Below, piece after piece: positions 40,970 through 49,073 of a stretch of 54,196 bases of DNA. The stretch comes from an uncultured Curvibacter sp. Lineage in GTDB: Bacteria > Pseudomonadota > Gammaproteobacteria > Burkholderiales > Burkholderiaceae_C. The stretch's first letter is position 1. Each line of letters begins with the position of its first letter. The stretch is from positions 1 to 54,196 of the forward strand of contig CAIKMN010000026.1 of NCBI GenBank assembly GCA_903828535.1, read 5' to 3'. The position numbers and the translations under genes are program-made. The notes beneath the pieces were generated by a model. That model made no database searches, was not told the DNA's origin, and saw nothing but the letters and a program-made list of their open reading frames with translations.

Positions 40970-42565
40970 ATGGGCATTCAACTTCCTACATCACCCCTTT
41001 CTTGGGACCATTCATTCTTCCAATTGGGGGCGCCTTTTTTCACGGAATTAAAGCCCACGCCACTGCCTTCCCCCTACTGGGTCGGTGTCAATCAGGCCTT
41101 GGCAAAAGACTTGGGTTGGTGGCAAAGCGAGGGAGCAGACGGACCGCAAAACGACCCCTTTAACGACGTGGCCTTGCAGGTGTTGACTGGCAATGCGCAG
41201 TTGCCCGGCATGCAGCCATTGGCCAGTGTTTACAGCGGCCACCAATTTGGCGTATGGGCCGGCCAGTTGGGCGATGGCCGCGCTATTTTGTTGGGCGCCA
41301 CGGCCTCGAACCCCAATTTGGGCCCGCAAGAAGTTCAGCTTAAAGGCAGTGGTCCCACGCCCTACTCCCGCCGTGCCGATGGCCGGGCCGTGTTGCGTTC
41401 CAGTATTCGCGAATATTTGGCCAGTGAGGCGATGCACGCTTTGGGGGTTCCGACTTCAAGGGCGCTTTGCATTACCGGCTCGGATGCACCGGTTTGGCGA
41501 GAAACCCTAGAAACGGCGGCTGTGGTGACGCGAGTCGCCCCCAGTTTTTTGCGCTTCGGCCATTTTGAACACTTCGCCGCTCGCGGTGATGTGGCGTCTT
41601 TGCATCGATTGTTAAGGTTTGCTTGGTCAAATTACTTTCCAGAATGCGCATCGGCTTCGGGTCATGAGACAGGCCAAGAAACCGAAGCGACTACAAAAAC
41701 CGCCCTTGCAACTCAGCAAGCCACCGGACTGTTGCAAGCCGTGACTCAACGCACTGCCCGCTTGATGGCGCATTGGCAGGCGATCGGGTTCTGCCATGGC
41801 GTGATGAACACCGACAACATGAGTTTGCTCGGCCTCACCTTGGATTACGGGCCCTTCCAATTCTTGGATGCCTTTGTGCCCGACCACATTTGCAATCACA
41901 CCGATTCGCAGGGACGCTATGCCTATGACCAACAGCCTCGGGTGGCGCATTGGAACCTGTACCGCTTGGCACGAGCGCTCATGCCCTTGATTCAAGACCC
42001 AGAATCCGCACAAGCGGCCCTGGACGTCTTTGAGCCCGAGTTCATGGCGACCTACAGGCGCTTGATGCGAGCCAAGTTGGGTTGGCAACAGCCTCAGGTT
42101 GAAGGCACTCAGGAAGGCCTCGAAATTGACCAAACCCTCCTGCAAGGGTTGCTGGATTTGCTGGCTACAGAAGGCACCGATTACCCCCTCTTTTGGCGGC
42201 GACTCAGTTGGGCCGTCGTCGAGCACCAAACCGCCCACCCCCCTGTGGACAGCCCGCGCCTGACAGAACTGCGCGACCTGTTTTTGGACCGCCCCCGCTT
42301 TGACGCCTGGTGGGCTCAATACCAGCGCCTGTGGTCAATGGCCCCGCCCGACGGGCGTGCCATGCTCCGCACCAACCCCAAGTTTGTATTGCGCAACCAC
42401 TTGGCTGAAGAGGCCATACAGAGGGCCAAGAACAAGGATTTTTCTGGCGTGACCGAGCTCTTGCATGTGCTACAAACGCCGTTTGATGAACACCCTGAGT
42501 CGGAGTCTTTGGCTGACTTTCCCCCCGAATGGGCGGCATCCATTGAAATCAGTTGTTCTTCTTAA
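40970..42565 (+). CDS. selO: SelO, protein adenylyltransferase (YdiU family)
   Basis: A 531-residue pseudokinase-fold enzyme that transfers AMP to Ser, Thr or Tyr of proteins in redox control. Conserved blocks are [58 protein letters not shown], the metal-binding [23 protein letters not shown] and [19 protein letters not shown]. It is longer than E. coli SelO (478), partly because of an acidic Thr/Glu-rich insert before the QAVTQRTA helix. The bacterial form ends without the C-terminal Sec-Cys; here the tail is ISCSS. The next gene, msrB, repairs oxidised methionine, which supports a redox role. Confidence 0.93.
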   Translation: MGIQLPTSPLSWDHSFFQLGAPFFTELKPTPLPSPYWVGVNQALAKDLGWWQSEGADGPQNDPFNDVALQVLTGNAQLPGMQPLASVYSGHQFGVWAGQLGDGRAILLGATASNPNLGPQEVQLKGSGPTPYSRRADGRAVLRSSIREYLASEAMHALGVPTSRALCITGSDAPVWRETLETAAVVTRVAPSFLRFGHFEHFAARGDVASLHRLLRFAWSNYFPECASASGHETGQETEATTKTALATQQATGLLQAVTQRTARLMAHWQAIGFCHGVMNTDNMSLLGLTLDYGPFQFLDAFVPDHICNHTDSQGRYAYDQQPRVAHWNLYRLARALMPLIQDPESAQAALDVFEPEFMATYRRLMRAKLGWQQPQVEGTQEGLEIDQTLLQGLLDLLATEGTDYPLFWRRLSWAVVEHQTAHPPVDSPRLTELRDLFLDRPRFDAWWAQYQRLWSMAPPDGRAMLRTNPKFVLRNHLAEEAIQRAKNKDFSGVTELLHVLQTPFDEHPESESLADFPPEWAASIEISCSS

Positions 42566-42581
42566 ACCAATTATCTTCAAA

Positions 42582-43013
42582 ATGTCTCAAAATCAAGACC
42601 CCTCGCTCCCCAAAACAGACGCTGAATGGCAGACCTTCTTGGCCCGCAAAAATGCGGAACCCGTTGCCTTTCAAGTCACCCGGCGTGCGGCCACTGAGCG
42701 GCCGTTCACAGGCAAATACGAAGCCCACTGGGCAGAGGGTTCGTACCATTGCATTTGCTGCGGCAACAAATTATTCGATTCAAGCACCAAGTTTGACGCC
42801 GGCTGCGGCTGGCCCAGCTTTTCACAAGTGGCCGTACCTGGCGCGATTGAAGAGATCGTCGATCGCAGACACGGCATGGTCCGCACTGAAACCGTTTGCG
42901 CCCAGTGCAAAGCCCACTTGGGCCATGTCTTCGAAGACGGCCCAGCCCCGACCGGTCTGCGCTATTGCATGAACTCGGCCTCGCTGGATTTTGATGCCAA
43001 GGGTGACGCATGA
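42582..43013 (+). CDS. msrB: Methionine-R-sulfoxide reductase MsrB
   Basis: A 143-residue enzyme that reduces the R form of methionine sulfoxide in proteins. The zinc site is CICC (57-60) and CAQC (106-109), and the catalytic C129 lies in the [11 protein letters not shown] motif. GCGWPSF (74-80) is conserved. No signal peptide, so it is cytoplasmic. A longer reading from 42465 overlaps selO; the ATG at 42582 gives the family N-terminus. It follows selO by 16 bases and its stop overlaps the next start as ATGA, so it is coupled to the YciB-BolA gene. Confidence 0.94.
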   Translation: MSQNQDPSLPKTDAEWQTFLARKNAEPVAFQVTRRAATERPFTGKYEAHWAEGSYHCICCGNKLFDSSTKFDAGCGWPSFSQVAVPGAIEEIVDRRHGMVRTETVCAQCKAHLGHVFEDGPAPTGLRYCMNSASLDFDAKGDA

Positions 43014-43873
43014 AGGCGCTCGTTGACTTGATTCCGGTGCTGCTTTTTTTTGCGGCGTTCAAGCTCTTTGACATTTACACCGCGACCGCCGTTGCCATCG
43101 TGACGACCTTGTTGCAAATTATTTACTTGAAGCACCGCGATGGAAAAGTCGCGCCGATGCAATGGGTCACTTTGGGCATCATCGTGGTGTTTGGGGGCGC
43201 CACCTTGTTGACGCACGACGAAACCTTCATCAAATGGAAACCGACTCTGCTTTATTGGGCCTTTGCCGCTGCTTTGGGCGTGGGCCAGTTCATCTTGAAA
43301 AAGAGCCCCATCAAGGTCGTGATGGGCGCTCAACTTAAATTGCCCGAGCCCGTTTGGGGGCAAGTCAACTTCAGTTGGCTGCTTTTTTTCACGGTCTTGG
43401 GGTTTCTGAACCTGTGGGTGGCCAATCACTTTGACACGGCCGATTGGGTGAGCTTCAAGGTATTTGGCTGCACCGCGCTGACCTTGGTGTTTGTGGTCAT
43501 CCAGGCGCTTTTATTGGCCAAGCACATGCAGCCCGCTGAAAACACAACCCCTGAGAATGCCCTGCACGCCCCTCCGCCTGAAATTGCAACCCAATCTGTA
43601 ACTGAATCTGAAACCGCCATCACCAGCGAGCGCATCTCGGCCTTACTACAGGCGAGTTTGAACCCAACCCAACTGGAAGTCATCGACGAAAGCGCCTCCC
43701 ATGCGGGTCATGTGGGGGCGAACGAGCGAGGCTCTGGGACCCACTTTCGGGTCAAGATTGCTTCACCTCTCTTTACAGGTTTGCGCCCGGTGGCACAGCA
43801 TCGCCTTGTGTATGATGCCGTCGGTTCCCTCATGACCCAGGGCTTACATGCTTTGGCGATTGAAGTGCTTTAA
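43010..43873 (+). CDS. YciB (septation protein A) fused to BolA
   Basis: A 287-residue fusion. Residues 1 to about 172 are a complete YciB/IspZ inner-membrane protein with five or six hydrophobic segments ([50 protein letters not shown]). A linker rich in Pro, Thr and Glu (173-202) leads into a BolA domain (203-287) with HAGH and the invariant His of [13 protein letters not shown] (H264), which in BolA takes part in 2Fe-2S binding with monothiol glutaredoxins. There is no stop between the parts. In related genomes I recall yciB and bolA as adjacent separate genes. The start overlaps msrB as ATGA. Confidence 0.85.
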   Translation: MKALVDLIPVLLFFAAFKLFDIYTATAVAIVTTLLQIIYLKHRDGKVAPMQWVTLGIIVVFGGATLLTHDETFIKWKPTLLYWAFAAALGVGQFILKKSPIKVVMGAQLKLPEPVWGQVNFSWLLFFTVLGFLNLWVANHFDTADWVSFKVFGCTALTLVFVVIQALLLAKHMQPAENTTPENALHAPPPEIATQSVTESETAITSERISALLQASLNPTQLEVIDESASHAGHVGANERGSGTHFRVKIASPLFTGLRPVAQHRLVYDAVGSLMTQGLHALAIEVL

Positions 43874-43890
43874 CTCATTCAGGAATTTGT

Positions 43891-44685
43891 ATGAAAAAAT
43901 CTTCTGTGGCCCTCGTTGCGGGTACCGCCCTGGCCTCCTTGTTGGCGTTTTCTGCCCAAGCCCAAAACATTGCCATCGTGAACGGTGTTGCCGTTCCCAA
44001 AGCCCGCGCCGACGCGCTGGCGGCTCAAGTGGCCAAATCGGGTCGTCCGATCACGCCCGAAATTGAAGGCAAGATCAAAGAAGAAGTCGTGACCCGTGAA
44101 ATCTTCGTGCAAGAAGCCATGAAGCAAGGCCTGAACACCACGCCCGACTACAAAGAACAACTCGAATTGGCCAAACAAACCATTTTGATTCGTGAACTGT
44201 TCACCGAATTCGAGAAGAAAAACGCCATCACCGACGCCGAAATCAAGGCCGAATACGACAAGTTCGTGCAAGCCCAAGGGGGTGCAGGTGCCAAGGAATA
44301 CCACGCCCGTCATATCTTGGTCGAAAAAGAAGCCGACGCCAAAGACATCATTGCCAAGTTGAAAAAAGGCGGCAAATTTGATGAAATCGCTAAAAAGCAG
44401 TCCAAAGACACGGGCTCTGGTGTCAAAGGCGGCGACTTGGGTTGGGCCAATCCATCGGGCTTCGTCAAAGAATTCAGCGACGCCTTGGTGGCCCTGAAAA
44501 AAGGCCAAACGTCTGAAACCCCCGTCAAAACACAATTTGGCTACCACGTCATCCGCGTTGAAGAAGTGCGTGATGCCGAGTTGCCAAAATTGGAAGACGT
44601 GAAGTCACAAATCGCTCAGCAAATGTTGCAACGCAAGATGGGGCAATACCAAGAAGACCTTCGTGGCAAAGCCAAGATTGAATAA
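43891..44685 (+). CDS. Periplasmic parvulin-type peptidyl-prolyl isomerase
   Basis: A 264-residue exported isomerase. The signal peptide is MKKSSVALVAGTALASLLAFSAQAQ. A SurA/PrsA-like N-terminal chaperone helix region follows (about 26-130), then one parvulin domain (about 135-235; EYHARHILVEKEADAKDIIAKLKKGGKFDEIAKKQSKDTGSGVKGGDLGW and ETPVKTQFGYHVIRVEE). It should help fold outer-membrane or periplasmic proteins. It lies 17 bases after the YciB-BolA gene and probably shares its transcript. The Lys-rich C-terminal helix (QQMLQRKMGQYQEDLRGKAK) resembles PrsA-like ends. Confidence 0.9.
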   Translation: MKKSSVALVAGTALASLLAFSAQAQNIAIVNGVAVPKARADALAAQVAKSGRPITPEIEGKIKEEVVTREIFVQEAMKQGLNTTPDYKEQLELAKQTILIRELFTEFEKKNAITDAEIKAEYDKFVQAQGGAGAKEYHARHILVEKEADAKDIIAKLKKGGKFDEIAKKQSKDTGSGVKGGDLGWANPSGFVKEFSDALVALKKGQTSETPVKTQFGYHVIRVEEVRDAELPKLEDVKSQIAQQMLQRKMGQYQEDLRGKAKIE

Positions 44686-44735
44686 AGTCAATCCAAGCCA
44701 TCTTTAACCCACACCTGATCAGGGCTGGAGTCTCC

Positions 44736-45614
44736 ATGAAACAAATTTTGTGGGCTTCGGCCCTTGTTCTTTCTGGCTTACTGGGTCTTGGCTTTCAAGC
44801 CCAGGCTCAAAGTCCCTCTGCGACGTCGGCCTCTCAAGCGTCGACTGCCAGTGATGGCAAGACGGAAGTTTTGTGGTTGGGGCAAGCGGCCATGCGCATC
44901 ACGACGCCGGGCGGCAAGGTCATCATGATCGACCCTTGGTTGATTCCCAACCCGAAAACGCCAGCCGAATACAAAAAACTCGAAAATCTGGGCCACGTCG
45001 ATTTGATCTTGGTCACCCACGCGCACGCCGACCACTTTGCTGACGCACCGGCTTTGGCACAGCTCAATCAAGCGCCTGTTTATGCCCCCGCGGGTTTGCA
45101 AGAGTCGATGCAAAACTTGGGCATCTTGCCCCCCGAACTGACCCCGCGAATGAACAAAAGCGGCACCGTTCGGCCCTTCGGCCCCAATGGCGTCAAGATC
45201 ACCGCGGTTCATGCCGAACATTCCTCTGAGTTGAACTGGCTCAACCCCACCACCGGAAAGAAAGAAATGCATGTGGGCGGCGAGCCGATTGGCTTCCTCA
45301 TTGAGCTCGAAAACGGCTTCAAAATTTGGCACATGGGCGATACCGGCGTCTTTGGCGACATGAAGCTCATTGCCGAGATGTACCGCCCCGATTTGGTGAT
45401 GTTGCCCATTGGCGGCAACTACACCATGGGCCCCAAAGAAGCGGCCTTTGCCATGCGCGAATTGATCAAAGCCCCTTTGGCCTTGCCCATGCACTATGGC
45501 ACCTACCCGCTGATTAACGGCTCCCCCCTTGATTTTCAAGCCGCGTTGAATGCGGGCGGTCTCCGCACCACCGAGATGGTGGTCATGCAACCGGGCGATA
45601 AAAAACGTTTTTAA
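44736..45614 (+). CDS. Exported metallo-beta-lactamase-fold hydrolase (UPF0173/UlaG-like)
   Basis: A 292-residue protein with a signal peptide (MKQILWASALVLSGLLGLGFQAQAQ). The mature part is a metal-dependent hydrolase: the HxHxDH metal motif in VTHAHADHFADAPAL, a following histidine in HAEHSS, the DTG motif IWHMGDTGVFGDM, and PMHYGTYPLINGSP near the end. This is the YtkL/UPF0173 type, whose substrates are mostly unknown. Periplasmic export is unusual for the group, whose typical members are cytoplasmic. It lies 50 bases after the isomerase gene and 28 bases before the U32 gene. Confidence 0.82.
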   Translation: MKQILWASALVLSGLLGLGFQAQAQSPSATSASQASTASDGKTEVLWLGQAAMRITTPGGKVIMIDPWLIPNPKTPAEYKKLENLGHVDLILVTHAHADHFADAPALAQLNQAPVYAPAGLQESMQNLGILPPELTPRMNKSGTVRPFGPNGVKITAVHAEHSSELNWLNPTTGKKEMHVGGEPIGFLIELENGFKIWHMGDTGVFGDMKLIAEMYRPDLVMLPIGGNYTMGPKEAAFAMRELIKAPLALPMHYGTYPLINGSPLDFQAALNAGGLRTTEMVVMQPGDKKRF

Positions 45615-45642
45615 AAAGCGTTGTTAAAAACGCAATCTGGAC

Positions 45643-47655
45643 ATGACGCTGCTCAGCCACCAACTCGAACTCCTCAGCCCGGCGCGTGACGCCGAAATTG
45701 GCATCGCTGCTGTGCACCACGGCGCCGATGCGGTCTACATCGGGGGCCCCGGCTTTGGGGCGCGGGCCGATGCGGGGAATTCTTTGGCGGATATCGAACG
45801 GCTTTGCAAAGAGGCGCATCGCTATAACAGCCGCATTTTCATCACGCTCAATACCATTCTGCGCGACGATGAACTGGCGCTCGCCCGTCAATTGGCGTGG
45901 GACGTTTACCACGCTGGGGCCGACGCGTTGATCGTGCAAGACATGGGCTTGCTCGAAATCGATTTGCCGCCGATTCAACTCCACGCGAGCACCCAAACCG
46001 ACATTCGCACCCCCGAAAAAGCCCGCTTCATGCAGGATGTGGGCTTCTCGCAAATCGTCTTGGCGCGGGAGTTGACGCTGGAACAAATTCAAGCCATCCA
46101 CCAAGTCATGGACCCGAACCGGGCTCAATTGGAGTTTTTTGTCCATGGCGCCTTGTGTGTGGCCTACAGCGGCCAGTGCTACATCAGCCATGCGCACACC
46201 GGGCGCAGCGCGAACCGGGGTGACTGCTCTCAAGCTTGTCGCTTACCTTACCAATTGACCGACTCGCAAGGCCGATTTATAGCGCACGACAAACACGTGT
46301 TGTCGATGAAGGACAACAACCAAAGCGAGAACCTGGCGGCTTTGGTGGCCGCGGGCATCCGCAGCTTCAAAATTGAAGGCCGCTACAAAGACTTGGCCTA
46401 CGTGAAAAACATCACCGGCCACTACCGTCGTTTGCTCGACGAGCTGATTGAATCGGGTTCCGAACACAGCCACAACCCCTACGCACGCGCTTCGAGCGGG
46501 CGCACCCAGCTTTATTTCACGCCCGACCCCAATCAAAACTTCAACCGCGAATTCACCGACTACTTTGTGCAGGGACGCCAAGAAAACATTGGCGCGTTTG
46601 ACACCCCCAAAAATCCGGGTCAAGCGATTGGCTGGGTCACCGCAGTGAACGCCGCCGAAGAATGGGTTGAACTGGAAACGTACAGCCCCGACACCGAGCT
46701 GCACAACGGTGACGGTCTTTGCTATTACGACTTGCAAAAAGAATTGGTGGGTTTGCCCATCAACCGAGCAGAGTCCAGGCAAGTCAATCGCTGGCGCGTT
46801 TTTCCAAAAGACCCGATTGCGGGCCTGAAAGACCTGCGCAAAGGGGTTGAAGTGAACCGCAACCGCGACATGAATTGGGTGCGCTTGCTGGAGAAAAAAT
46901 CTAGTGATCGTCGCCTTGGCGTCTGGGTTCATTTGGCCGAGGTGGCGTGTACGTCCAATCAGCTCACTTTGCAGTTAACCCTGACCGACGAAGACGGCCA
47001 TGCCGGTCAAGCGAATTTGACCTTACCTCCGGAACGCGCACGCGACGCCGTTAAGAACGAACAAAGCCTGCGTGAGCATCTGGGCAAATTCGGCCACACC
47101 GAATTTGAACCCATCGACATTCAGTTGGCCTTGAGCCAAGCGTGGTTCTTGCCGGCGTCTCAGTTGAACCCTTTGCGCCGACAAGCGCTGGCCGCTTTGA
47201 CAAAAGCGCGGCAAAGTGCCTATGTGCGCCCCGCTCGTGCAGTGCCCTTAAGTCCGCCAGCGGTTTACCCAGATGATTCCTTGAGCTATTTGGCGAATGT
47301 GTTCAATCAAAAGGCGCACGCCTTTTATGCAAGGCATGGTGTCAAGGTGATTGCAGCGGCCTATGAGGCCCACGAAGAAACCGGCGAAGTGTCTTTGATG
47401 ATCACCAAGCACTGTGTGCGTTTTTCGCTCAGCCTCTGCCCCAAACAGGCCAAAGGCGTCACGGGCGTTCAAGGCACCATTAAAGCGGAGCCCCTCACCT
47501 TGATCAAAGGCAAGGAAAAACTGACTCTGCGGTTCGATTGCAGACCCTGCGAGATGCATGTTGTGGGCAAAATCAAAAGGTCGGTTTTACAAGCCGCCGA
47601 AGAACAACCGCTCACTTTTTACAGAACCCGACCTGAGGCTCAGGCGGTTCATTGA
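45643..47655 (+). CDS. rlhA: U32 family protein, RlhA-like (23S rRNA C2501 hydroxylation)
   Basis: A 670-residue U32 protein. The N-terminal TIM-barrel part begins LELLSPARDAEIGIAAVHHGADAVYIGGPGFGAR. The Fe-S cysteine cluster is in GALCVAYSGQCYISHAHTGRSANRGDCSQACRLPY. A long C-terminal half (DUF3656-like) follows, as in E. coli RlhA (about 650 residues), whereas TrhP/YegQ is near 450. RlhA makes 5-hydroxycytidine at 23S rRNA position 2501. Assignment over TrhP rests mainly on length and the C-terminal region. The later part includes DCRPCEMHVVGKIK. Older annotations call it a collagenase-like peptidase, which is probably wrong. Confidence 0.78.
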   Translation: MTLLSHQLELLSPARDAEIGIAAVHHGADAVYIGGPGFGARADAGNSLADIERLCKEAHRYNSRIFITLNTILRDDELALARQLAWDVYHAGADALIVQDMGLLEIDLPPIQLHASTQTDIRTPEKARFMQDVGFSQIVLARELTLEQIQAIHQVMDPNRAQLEFFVHGALCVAYSGQCYISHAHTGRSANRGDCSQACRLPYQLTDSQGRFIAHDKHVLSMKDNNQSENLAALVAAGIRSFKIEGRYKDLAYVKNITGHYRRLLDELIESGSEHSHNPYARASSGRTQLYFTPDPNQNFNREFTDYFVQGRQENIGAFDTPKNPGQAIGWVTAVNAAEEWVELETYSPDTELHNGDGLCYYDLQKELVGLPINRAESRQVNRWRVFPKDPIAGLKDLRKGVEVNRNRDMNWVRLLEKKSSDRRLGVWVHLAEVACTSNQLTLQLTLTDEDGHAGQANLTLPPERARDAVKNEQSLREHLGKFGHTEFEPIDIQLALSQAWFLPASQLNPLRRQALAALTKARQSAYVRPARAVPLSPPAVYPDDSLSYLANVFNQKAHAFYARHGVKVIAAAYEAHEETGEVSLMITKHCVRFSLSLCPKQAKGVTGVQGTIKAEPLTLIKGKEKLTLRFDCRPCEMHVVGKIKRSVLQAAEEQPLTFYRTRPEAQAVH

Positions 47656-47665
47656 GGAATTCGCC

Positions 47666-48484
47666 ATGGCCTTGCCGCAACGTCCCATCATCTACAAAAC
47701 CTTTGGCCGCCGTCACGGTCCCATCACCCGTTTGTTCAGCCCGGGCGACTTGGGTCAGGTGCTGAAGCCCTTTGTTTTTTTGGACTACATCGAAGCCGAG
47801 AACAACGGTCCCAAGTTCGGCTTTCACCCTCACTCAGGCATCGCCACCCTCAGCTTCCCGCTGACTTACGAAATGGAGCACCTCACCTCATTAGGGCAGC
47901 TCGATCTGGTGGAGGCCAAGGGGGAAGAGTGGGTCATCGCAGGGGGTGGCATCTGGCACAAATCCAACCTAACGGGGGCGGGTCAATTGACCGGTTTCCA
48001 AACTTGGTTTTCATTGCCCGAGGCCCATGAATTGGCCGAGCCCAGCGCTTTGTTTTTGCCAGCGGCCTCTGTCCCGAAGGCGGGCCCCATCACGGTGCTG
48101 ATGGGCAGTCATGACGGCGTCCAGAGCCCTGTGCCTGCGCCCTTTGATGCCAATTATTTTTGGGTGGAATTAATGGCCGGCGAGAATTGGCATTACGAAC
48201 CGCCGGTCAGCCACAACTTGGCCTGGGTGTTCGCCCAGTCGGGTTTGCTTGAGGTGAGCGGCAGCACCTTGGAGCGTGAACTGGCGGTCTTTGCCCCCGG
48301 TAATGAGGCCATTGCTTTCCATGCAGAAAATGCTTGTGCCTTTTTGGTCGGCAGTGCCAAGCGTTCCAGCCATGAATTGGCACTTGGGAATTACTCAGTG
48401 CACACCACCCCAGAGGCTTTGACCCGAGGGGAATTCAGAATTGCAGAATTGGGCCGCGAGTTGAAGACGCTGGGCAAAATTTAA
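47666..48484 (+). CDS. Pirin family protein
   Basis: A 272-residue bicupin of the pirin family. The metal-binding pattern is visible in GFHPHSGIATLSFPLTYEMEH and in the segment GGGIWHKSNLTGAGQLTGFQTWFSLP, with the histidines and glutamate expected for Fe binding in the N-terminal cupin. Members include quercetinases and transcription cofactors; the role here is unknown. The ATG at 47666 has GAGGA (47654-47658) in front, and that site overlaps the stop of the U32 gene. A longer in-frame reading from 47558 overlaps that gene and is not used. Confidence 0.88.
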   Translation: MALPQRPIIYKTFGRRHGPITRLFSPGDLGQVLKPFVFLDYIEAENNGPKFGFHPHSGIATLSFPLTYEMEHLTSLGQLDLVEAKGEEWVIAGGGIWHKSNLTGAGQLTGFQTWFSLPEAHELAEPSALFLPAASVPKAGPITVLMGSHDGVQSPVPAPFDANYFWVELMAGENWHYEPPVSHNLAWVFAQSGLLEVSGSTLERELAVFAPGNEAIAFHAENACAFLVGSAKRSSHELALGNYSVHTTPEALTRGEFRIAELGRELKTLGKI

Positions 48485-48501
48485 TTGATCCCAGCCACCT
48501 C

Positions 48502-48969
48502 TTAACTGACCTTATTGCCTTTGGCCACCATGCATTGCACATACACCCGGTTGTATTGCTCTTGGGTGCCAGTTTGTGGGTTCATGCCATTGTTGCCGAC
48601 ATAAGTTCCAGCGGCCGCACCCAATCCAGCGCCCACGCCGGCTCCTGTCGAGTTGCCCACCACTGCGCCTAACGCTGCACCAACCACTGTTCCGATGGCA
48701 GCCGTTTCACCCGTGTGGGTGTTGCTTGCGCTGACTTGGGCTGCCGTTTGTGACTGCGCGTTTTGCATGCAAAACGCTTTCTCTTCTTGAAATTGTTCGT
48801 AAGATTTAAAGGCCCCTGGCAAAACTTGGACAGTGGGGCCCGCTGGCGTAGAGGCGCAAGCGCCGATTAAAGAGGCGAAAAAAACGGCTGCGCTGAAATA
48901 AAAGGGTTTAGTTAAACCCAAATTTGGGTGGTAGGTGACGGTGGGGACAAGTTTTTCTGGCATAGACAT
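48502..48969 (-). CDS. Glycine-zipper outer-membrane lipoprotein
   Basis: A 155-residue predicted lipoprotein. The N-terminal 23 residues are unusually long and polar before the hydrophobic stretch FYFSAAVFFASLIGAC; the lipobox LIGAC puts the lipidated cysteine at 38. After a short region (YEQFQEEKAFCMQNAQSQ) comes a glycine zipper, AAIGTVVGAALGAVVGNSTGAGVGAGLGAAAGTYVG (about 90-125), of the YMGG/SlyB-like type that crosses or packs in membranes. Function unknown; such proteins stabilise the outer membrane in relatives. It converges on the pirin gene with 17 bases between stops. The first 23 residues may be mis-called if a later start is used. Confidence 0.75.
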   Translation of the reverse strand: MSMPEKLVPTVTYHPNLGLTKPFYFSAAVFFASLIGACASTPAGPTVQVLPGAFKSYEQFQEEKAFCMQNAQSQTAAQVSASNTHTGETAAIGTVVGAALGAVVGNSTGAGVGAGLGAAAGTYVGNNGMNPQTGTQEQYNRVYVQCMVAKGNKVS

Positions 48970-49073
48970 GAACGGGTTCCTAATGATTTAGGACCCCAGT
49001 GTCCGGAATGTGGGCTGCCGGGTCAATCAAAACACCGGCAATCTCACCCTTTGTTTCAGGTCTTACCTTGCTA

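Noticed and set aside
45601-45633. Palindrome AAAAACGTTTTT and the GCGTT/AACGC hairpin after the metallo-hydrolase gene, as a terminator
   Set aside because: The stem is only five base pairs and has no T run. The U32 gene follows after 28 bases on the same strand, so readthrough is expected.
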